DNA of 64,000 nucleotides from an uncultured Muribaculaceae bacterium. Its GTDB lineage: Bacteria > Bacteroidota > Bacteroidia > Bacteroidales > Muribaculaceae. Shown one piece after another: positions 59,127 to 64,000 of the stretch. The stretch is taken from the NCBI GenBank assembly GCA_947628305.1, contig CANQZG010000008.1, positions 1-64,000 of the forward strand, written 5' to 3'. Positions within the stretch are counted from its first letter, which is position 1. Every line of letters begins with the position of its first letter. A program made the position numbers and the translations under genes. The notes under the pieces are model-generated. The model searched no databases, had not been told where the DNA came from, and saw only the letters and a program-made list of their open reading frames with translations.

Positions 59127-60158
59127 ATGGCAAAAAAAGAGTACAACAACTATGATGCTATTCGGGACCAGCCGAATACGGACTCGTTCCGTTACCGCGA
59201 TATTCGCGGCGAACAGGACCTGAAACGGTCGAAGCGGGAACGCCCGCCGACGTTTACACCGTATCTCGTCGGCGTTATTATCCTGACGGTTCTGGTGATG
59301 TTGTTGACCTATTCCGTTGTGTCGCTGGCAAGGTGGGGCTTCGCGGCGCTGGGGTCGATCAGCACGTCGTCGCAGAGCTATCATTGGATCTATGACGCCG
59401 AGGCACAGCGTCAGGTGTGCATCTGGGAAGACGGTACCCGGCACACGGGACCGCCTCCGATCGCATCGTCCGGGGGAGGGATGTCCTTCGGGCAGGCGTT
59501 CCTGCCGAGCGTTGCAAGCGTGTTGCTCACGCTGGTCGCCGGTGGGATCGCGTTCGCGCTTCTGTATGTGAAGTTCAAGAAATTGTACGACGCACAGATC
59601 GCGGAAAAGGACGTGAAGAACGATCACGTCGAGGACGTCTGGTTGCAGACGGTGGATGAAATGCTGGATAAGTATGATTTCTTTCCGGATAAGGCGGGGC
59701 ATATGTCGATCCAACCCTCGTCCATCATCGCGCATATCGGCGTCACCAATAAAGGCATCAAGGATGTACAGATCCCGCGGCGATTGAAAACGGATGTGGT
59801 CGCTGAAGACGGCACGACGGTGGAACGCTACAAGGGGGATTACGAACTTGACGCGGAGGGCGAAAAGCAGTTCACGTCCATGCCGCTGTTCGACGAAGAG
59901 TTCCGCGAAGAGCTTTTCACCGCAAGCGGCGTGCCGAAGGATAAGGCTCTTCGGCGGGCGTTTGATCTGACGCGCATCAAATACAATCCGGGTGGAAAAA
60001 ATCGCGACAAGCTCGGAAAGTATGAGACTGTGGCAGATCTCGTCAACGCGGACTGCGAGATCCCCGACTACGAGGTCGGGCGCCCCGGAGGGCTCTATAT
60101 TGTTGATACGGCGCCTGTGAACACCATGGTTTTGGCTATTACGCGCGCCGGTAAGGGT
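59127..60158 (+). CDS. virD4: VirD4/TraG coupling protein, exon 1
   Basis: ATG at 59127 with AAAGGAG. Codes the first 344 residues: a cytosolic start, two membrane helices (about residues 45-66 and 135-160, FLPSVASVLLTLVAGGIAFA), and the beginning of the ATPase domain ending at the Walker A region VLAITRAGKG. There the reading continues into the first intron and stops at 60180-60182. Joined to 60547 the protein reads ITRAGKG-QTYIEPLLDLW, the natural VirD4/TraG sequence. VirD4 receives the relaxase-DNA complex and pumps it into the T4SS. Confidence 0.8.
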
Positions 60159-60546
60159 AACTTGACCCGGGCTGCCCGGTGACGAGCAGTTCCTGTGCGT
60201 TAATTGCTTTGAAAGCCTAAAGCCGCGCGATGCGTAAGCCGAAACCGGAAACGGTAAGCGGAAGAAGCGAAAGCAGAAACAAAGAAGCGCGGATGTTCGG
60301 TAGGCGTAAGCCGTAACGAACGACAACAATGGCAGTTTAGCAGCCACTTCGCTAAAGGCGTTAGCCAAAGCGGGAGGTTCAACGAGTATCTCTTTGTGGG
60401 AGAGTAAAACCGCAAGCGTAGGGCGGAAGAAAAATGCACCGTCTTGCTTCTGCAAGACGAAGAAGTACTCTCAACTTCGTGTGAAAGCACGAGCAGACGC
60501 ATGATGCGTCGGGGTCTGCGTTGCGAACAGACCTGAAGATAATTGT
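60159..60546 (+). other. Group I intron 1 in virD4 (388 nt, no ORF)
   Basis: It sits in the Walker A codons. Removing it restores the frame. Group I signs: an R-like segment GTTCAACGAGTATC with GAGTA at 60384-60388, pairing with TACTC at 60466-60470 (P7); between them a perfect P8-type hairpin GTCTTGC/GCAAGAC (60441-60458); a possible P1 of exon GGGT (60155-60158) with GCCC (60174-60177), giving U:G at the splice site. The 3' end is ambiguous by one base (60545 G or 60546 T). Confidence 0.7.
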
Positions 60547-61955
60547 CAAACATATATTGAGCCTCTTTTAGACCTCTGGATGCGCGAGAAGGAGCCCAAC
60601 AATATCGTGGTCAACGACCCGAAGGGCGAGCTTCTCGTGAAGAATTACGTCGCCGCTACCGTGCGCGGCTACACGCCGGTACAGTTTAACCTGATCAACT
60701 CGATGAAGACGGACGTTTACAATCCTCTGCATTTAGCGTATCAGGCGGCGCGCGAAGGCGACTTTACCAAAATGGCGATGTACGTTGAAAACATTGCAAA
60801 TGTATTTTTCCCGTTGGACGGAGGGGAGGATCCCGTCTGGCCAAACGCGGCGAACAATGCTTTCAAACGTGCGGCGTACGGTCTTATCGACTTTTATATG
60901 GAAGAGGAGCGAGAGCTCCGCGTAAAGGCGCAAGAGACCGGCATGCCCGATAAGACGCTGAACGCGAAACTTGACGAGTTGTGGGCGCATGTGACGCTGT
61001 ATAATGCCTATCAGCTGTTCGTACAGCTGACGGCAAAGCGGCGGCGGAATCCCGCGGCGGTGTTCCAGCAGAAGATGAAGAACGGCGAGTTCGACGATAT
61101 GGACGAATGGGATCTCGCGGAGCTGCAGGAGAGGGCGGAAGCCCAATCGGTACTCTGGGAAGATAAGCCTGACGTCGACCTGTTGACGCTTTACTTCAAC
61201 GCAACGAACGCTCTTCCGCGCAACACGATGCGCACGCGCGTCAACGAAGCGGACGCTTCGCTCCGTTCCATGGGCGGCGCGGAGAAGATGCTCGCGTCGG
61301 TGTACGGCATCGCTATCACGGCTATGAGCTTCTTTACCGATCCGACGATCTCGACGCTGACGTCCGGCACGCCTTCGATGAACGCCGATATGGGTTCGCT
61401 TTCGTTCCCGCGGCGGTTCGGCGTGCGGCTGCACAGCGACTTCATCAAGAAGTACAATCTTGTAGGAATGCAGGCGAAGTGGATGTCGTATGAAGACGAC
61501 ACGTTCACGAAGCCGCTCGGGAAAGGCTTCGAGCATGAAGATATGATCCAGCGCGCCGGGTGGGCAAATTATTACTTCAAAGGAAAATACGCAAAGGATA
61601 CCGCTTACGTGAAGCTGGAGATCCTGAATCCCCAGACCGGCGTGCTGGCAAGGGTGTTCTACTTCCGCTTTACGAAGATGTATCAGATGTCATTGGATGC
61701 GCGTCGGTATGTGAAGGACCCCGTCCTCGGTGAGAAGATCATTCGCGACGGCGTGCTCGAAGAGCTCGTTCCGAAGAAGCAGGCGGACGGCACGACGAAA
61801 TACGTGCTCGGACATACTACTTTCAAGGAAGAAAAGATCCAGCACCCGGAAAGTGATGCAAAGCGCGAAATGGTGGACATCCGTGTGATCGTGCAGACTG
61901 CGATTCGATACACGGAGAAGCCTAAAATCGTGTTTATGATCACGCCTCCGCATTT
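60547..61955 (+). CDS. virD4: VirD4/TraG coupling protein, exon 2
   Basis: It continues in phase with exon 1: QTYIEPLLDLWMREKEPNNI, then VVNDPKGELLVKNYVAATVR, a segment typical of the TraG/VirD4 ATPase core. It also holds a long all-alpha insert with membrane-distal character. The exon ends in VFMITPPHL, after which the frame runs into the second intron and stops at 61978-61980. The natural continuation (KYAKLVLILIKQLVDLNF) is found 1,658 bases downstream. Confidence 0.8.
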
Positions 61956-61965
61956 GATTGAGGTC

Positions 61966-61994
61966 TTGATAAATATGTAAAATTGTGCTATAAT
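61966..61994 (+). promoter_or_regulatory. Promoter inside intron 2 for the endonuclease gene
   Basis: TTGATA (61966-61971), 17-bp spacer, extended -10 TGCTATAAT (hexamer 61989-61994). It lies ten bases inside the intron, so the endonuclease can be made independently of the operon. Confidence 0.75.
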
Positions 61995-62041
61995 GATATT
62001 GAGGACATGGTCAGTATCTTGTTTCGAGGAGAAATAATATT

Positions 62042-63313
62042 ATGGCACGAATCAAAACACAAGCAGATTTTGTAGTAAAAGCAAAAGAGATTCATGGTGA
62101 TTATTACGATTATAGTCTGGTTGAGTATCACAAGTCGAACGAAAAGGTCAAAATTGTTTGTCCTGTTCACGGGGTATTTGAGCAGACACCGAATAAGCAT
62201 CTTGTCGGACAAGGCTGTAAAGTCTGTGGTAAAAACCGTACGAGAGTCGGTTGTGAAGTATTTATAGAACGAGCGATTAAAGTACACGGTGATAAATATG
62301 ATTATTCGAAAGTCGTATATACGCGAACCGATGAAAAGGTATGTATCGTTTGCCCGATTCATGGGGAATTTTATCAGACACCGCATTGTCATGTTGTATT
62401 GAAACAGAATTGCCCGCAGTGCGCTGCGATTGAAGCAGGACAGAAGCGACGTGGTGAAAATAATGTAATGCGGAAAGAATCTGTGAAAGCAAAAGTTCGA
62501 CAGACTTGTCTGAGACGGTACGGAACAAAGACTTATTCTGAATCTGTAGAAGGACGGCAACGTCTGCATGATATTATCAGTGATTCTGATGTGCAGACAA
62601 AGATAAAACAGACGTGTTTGAATCGTTATGGTGTCCCTTCGTGGGCACAAAGCGATGAAGGCAAATATGTGTTGCACACAATGATGTCGTCTGAAGCAGT
62701 TAAGCAGAGAGTGGTAGATGGGTATATTGCAAAGTACGGTGTTGACCATTACATGAAAACCGAGGAAGGTCGAAAAAAATTGCAAGAAAGTATGCTTGAT
62801 GTTGAACATCAGCATAATGCACGGCAAGGACTTATTGATAAATATGGTGTACATGCAGCAGCATTGATTCCCGGTGTGAATGAAAAAGCATGGGCTACGA
62901 AACGTCGTAATGGTACTTTTAATACATCAAAACCCGAAGAAACATTGTATGGATTGTTATGTGATGTTTTTGGTTGCGAAGATATTGTTCGACAATATTT
63001 TGATGAAGCGCGATACCCTTTTCATTGTGATTTTTATATTAAGTCTTTGAATATGTTTGTTGAATTAAATGCGAGTTGGACACATGGCGCTCATTGGTTT
63101 GACGAAACGAATCCAGATGATGTGGCTTTGTTGGCTGAATGGAAAAGAAGGGCTTTGCAAAAAGGTTCTTATTACTATCAGCAGGCGATTGATATGTGGA
63201 CTGTTCGTGATTTACACAAACGAGCAATCGCTGAAAAAAATCATTTGAATTATTTTGTGTTTTGGAAACAGGATTTAAGTGATGCGAGAGCATGGCTTGA
63301 AGCCTATCGGTAA
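62042..63313 (+). CDS. Intron-encoded homing endonuclease with DUF723-like repeats and Vsr/EDxHD-like nuclease (423 aa)
   Basis: ATG at 62042 with GAGGAG upstream. Two N-terminal repeats (about residues 16-65 and 78-128) have the pattern HGDYYDYSLVEY, CPVHGVFEQTPNKHL, CKVCG, as in DUF723 zinc-ribbon-like DNA-binding units. Four middle repeats carry a YG motif (RRYGTKTYSES, NRYGVPSWAQS, AKYGVDHYMKT, DKYGVHAAALI). The C-terminal nuclease (about 295-390) has PEETLYGLL, YPFHCDFYI and ELNASWTHG, like the Vsr-type EDxHD homing endonucleases of phage introns. It spreads the intron into intron-less virD4 alleles. It is AT-rich compared with the exons, a sign of separate origin. Confidence 0.8.
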   Translation: MARIKTQADFVVKAKEIHGDYYDYSLVEYHKSNEKVKIVCPVHGVFEQTPNKHLVGQGCKVCGKNRTRVGCEVFIERAIKVHGDKYDYSKVVYTRTDEKVCIVCPIHGEFYQTPHCHVVLKQNCPQCAAIEAGQKRRGENNVMRKESVKAKVRQTCLRRYGTKTYSESVEGRQRLHDIISDSDVQTKIKQTCLNRYGVPSWAQSDEGKYVLHTMMSSEAVKQRVVDGYIAKYGVDHYMKTEEGRKKLQESMLDVEHQHNARQGLIDKYGVHAAALIPGVNEKAWATKRRNGTFNTSKPEETLYGLLCDVFGCEDIVRQYFDEARYPFHCDFYIKSLNMFVELNASWTHGAHWFDETNPDDVALLAEWKRRALQKGSYYYQQAIDMWTVRDLHKRAIAEKNHLNYFVFWKQDLSDARAWLEAYR

Positions 63314-63613
63314 AAAGTATTTGTCAAGTGTAGTCGTCCGTAGTGAAACTGTCAAGTAGACTACGGAGTATGAGTGGAGAATGAAGCGGGAAAAGGGGTC
63401 ATGCCCTAACCCGAGACCGAAGGCAAAGAATAACGGCTTTGTCAGGCGCAACGAGTAGGCGGTGAAACCATAGTTGAGATACTATGGAATATAATCTGTT
63501 CACGAGTCTCCGCTGTCGGACAGTACAGGTGCAGAGCCTGTGGCAAAAATGTATTCTGAACTATGTTGTAATGACATAGAAGTACGGATAAAGAGCCGTA
63601 CGGTAACATATTG

Positions 63614-63704
63614 GAAATATGCGAAATTGGTGCTGATTCTTATTAAACAGCTCGTCGATTTGAACTTCGATTCGTCATATATGACGAAGGCGAATCAGAA
63701 GCCT
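63614..63704 (+). CDS. virD4: VirD4/TraG coupling protein, exon 3
   Basis: Only about 30 codons: KYAKLVLILIKQLVDLNF, then DSSYMTKANQKP. The frame would stop at 63705-63707, but the Walker B region (DE-G-N-L type) has not been reached, so the exon must end here and the gene continue beyond the third intron. The segment is a conserved part of TraG/VirD4 just before Walker B. The exact end (63704 or 63705) is not certain. Confidence 0.75.
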
Positions 63705-63732
63705 TGAAATTTTTGTTTTGATGTGCTATAAT
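63704..63732 (+). promoter_or_regulatory. Promoter at the start of intron 3
   Basis: TTGAAA (63704-63709), 17-bp spacer, extended -10 TGCTATAAT (hexamer 63727-63732). It has the same arrangement as in intron 2. The start codon of the next ORF lies only six bases after the -10, so that ORF either lacks a leader or is transcribed from upstream. Confidence 0.6.
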
Positions 63733-64000
63733 GTTCGTATGGGAAAGAAATTCGATACGAACGATTTTATCAGTAAAGCAAGACAACTGCATGGTAATAA
63801 GTACGATTACACGAAAGTGGTCTATGTTAATTCCCGAACGAAGGTTGAAGTTATCTGTCCGAAGCATGGAGTGTTCGAGCAGTTGCCGTCCAGTCATTTA
63901 TCCGGCAATGGCTGCCCGAAATGTGCGAGAGAATGGTCTGATGAACATAGGAGGCATCTTGCAGAATCTTCTCGTAAGTCCAGGGGCATGACAACAGATG
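63705..64000 (+). other. Intron 3 in virD4 (5' part, runs off the window)
   Basis: It is inferred because exon 3 stops prematurely before Walker B and a second endonuclease of the intron-2 type begins 34 bases on. The 3' end and remaining exon(s) are outside the window. Confidence 0.6.
63739..64000 (+). CDS. Second intron-encoded homing endonuclease, N-terminal part
   Basis: An open frame from ATG 63739 to the window end (87 codons, no stop). MGKKFDTNDFISKARQLHGN, then KYDYTKVVYVNSRTKVEVIC, PKHGVFEQLPSSHLSGNGCP and KCAREW repeat the DUF723-like unit of the endonuclease at 62042, to which it is clearly related but not identical. The nuclease domain is expected beyond the window. No ribosome site is visible before the ATG. 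Confidence 0.7.
   Translation, partial: MGKKFDTNDFISKARQLHGNKYDYTKVVYVNSRTKVEVICPKHGVFEQLPSSHLSGNGCPKCAREWSDEHRRHLAESSRKSRGMTTD

Larger units (their letters stand above)
61956..63613 (+). other. Intron 2 in virD4 (1658 nt) with homing endonuclease gene
   Basis: The exon ends with T at 61955 and the intron ends with G at 63613; joining CATTT to GAAATATGCG gives H-L-K-Y-A-K in frame, which fits the group I rule (U before, G at the end). It carries its own promoter and the endonuclease gene at 62042-63313. The 300 bases after that gene are structured (CCATAG/CTATGG, GTACGG/CCGTAC stems; an R-like GCAACGAGTAG), but I could not assign all core helices, so the group I class is an inference here. 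Confidence 0.65.

Noticed and set aside
60159-60546. Reading virD4 as a frameshifted pseudogene
   Set aside because: Removing the insert restores an exact conserved frame, and the insert has P7/P8 pairings; two further inserts behave the same way.
63314-63613. Group II intron domain V/VI at the 3' end of intron 2
   Set aside because: The stem GTACGG/CCGTAC is in the wrong order for domain V, the AGC catalytic triad context is missing, and the 5' edge is not GTGYG; the U/G splice boundary fits group I better.

Overview
The window looks like part of a large conjugative element (plasmid, megaplasmid or ICE; no integrase and no ends are visible) from a moderately GC-rich Firmicute. A gut Clostridium of the Oscillospiraceae type is my best guess (inference). 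The reasons are AGGAG-type ribosome sites, sigma-A promoters with 17-bp spacers and often an extended -10, many short Gram-positive lipoproteins, a MobP-type relaxase, and a type IV secretion system (T4SS) of the Gram-positive kind.

Layout. 1-7.8 kb: small minus-strand genes, mostly monocistronic with their own terminators. Five minus-strand genes (four here plus ssb at 14.3 kb) share an unusual hairpin+CGGGT leader. This stretch also holds a chromosomal-type parS site, a 2.4-kb repeat-rich non-coding stretch, a tRNA-like structure and an iteron cluster at 6.9-7.3 kb that may be a replication origin. 7.9-22.5 kb: maintenance and DNA processing: a MerR-like regulator, an SF3 helicase, a ParR/ParM segregation pair, an orphan structured-RNA candidate, several lipoproteins, SSB, a solo TnpB element, topoisomerase III and a stand-alone copy of its C-terminal repeat. 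22.5-30 kb: a modification/defence island with an EcoRI-type methyltransferase carrying a two-switch variable C-terminus, a DUF262-HNH nuclease, a BcgI-like nuclease-methylase plus its specificity subunit, two small unknowns and a second EcoRI-type methylase with an altered motif IV. 30-64 kb: the conjugation module: VirB4-like protein, giant VirB6-like protein, VirB2-like pilin, an IscB element with its omega RNA, a cell-wall-hydrolase-like protein, VirB8-like proteins, relaxase, a Clp-type AAA+ ATPase, and the VirD4 coupling-protein gene cut into exons by three introns, two of them with homing-endonuclease genes. The last intron runs off the window.

The strongest new signal is the methyltransferase at 22549-23972. 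Two dinucleotide repeats, (AG)9 and (GA)8, each feed three reading frames. The frames end in five different but related C-termini (predicted 311, 341, 401, 437 and 473 residues), tiled in staggered frames so that each stop overlaps the start of the next module. Other notable signals are the triple interruption of virD4, the repeated leader hairpins (possibly single-stranded-DNA promoters), and several T4SS-module proteins that keep an enzyme fold but lack its catalytic motifs (VirB4 without Walker motifs, Dam-like without DPPY, NlpC/P60-like without Cys/His).
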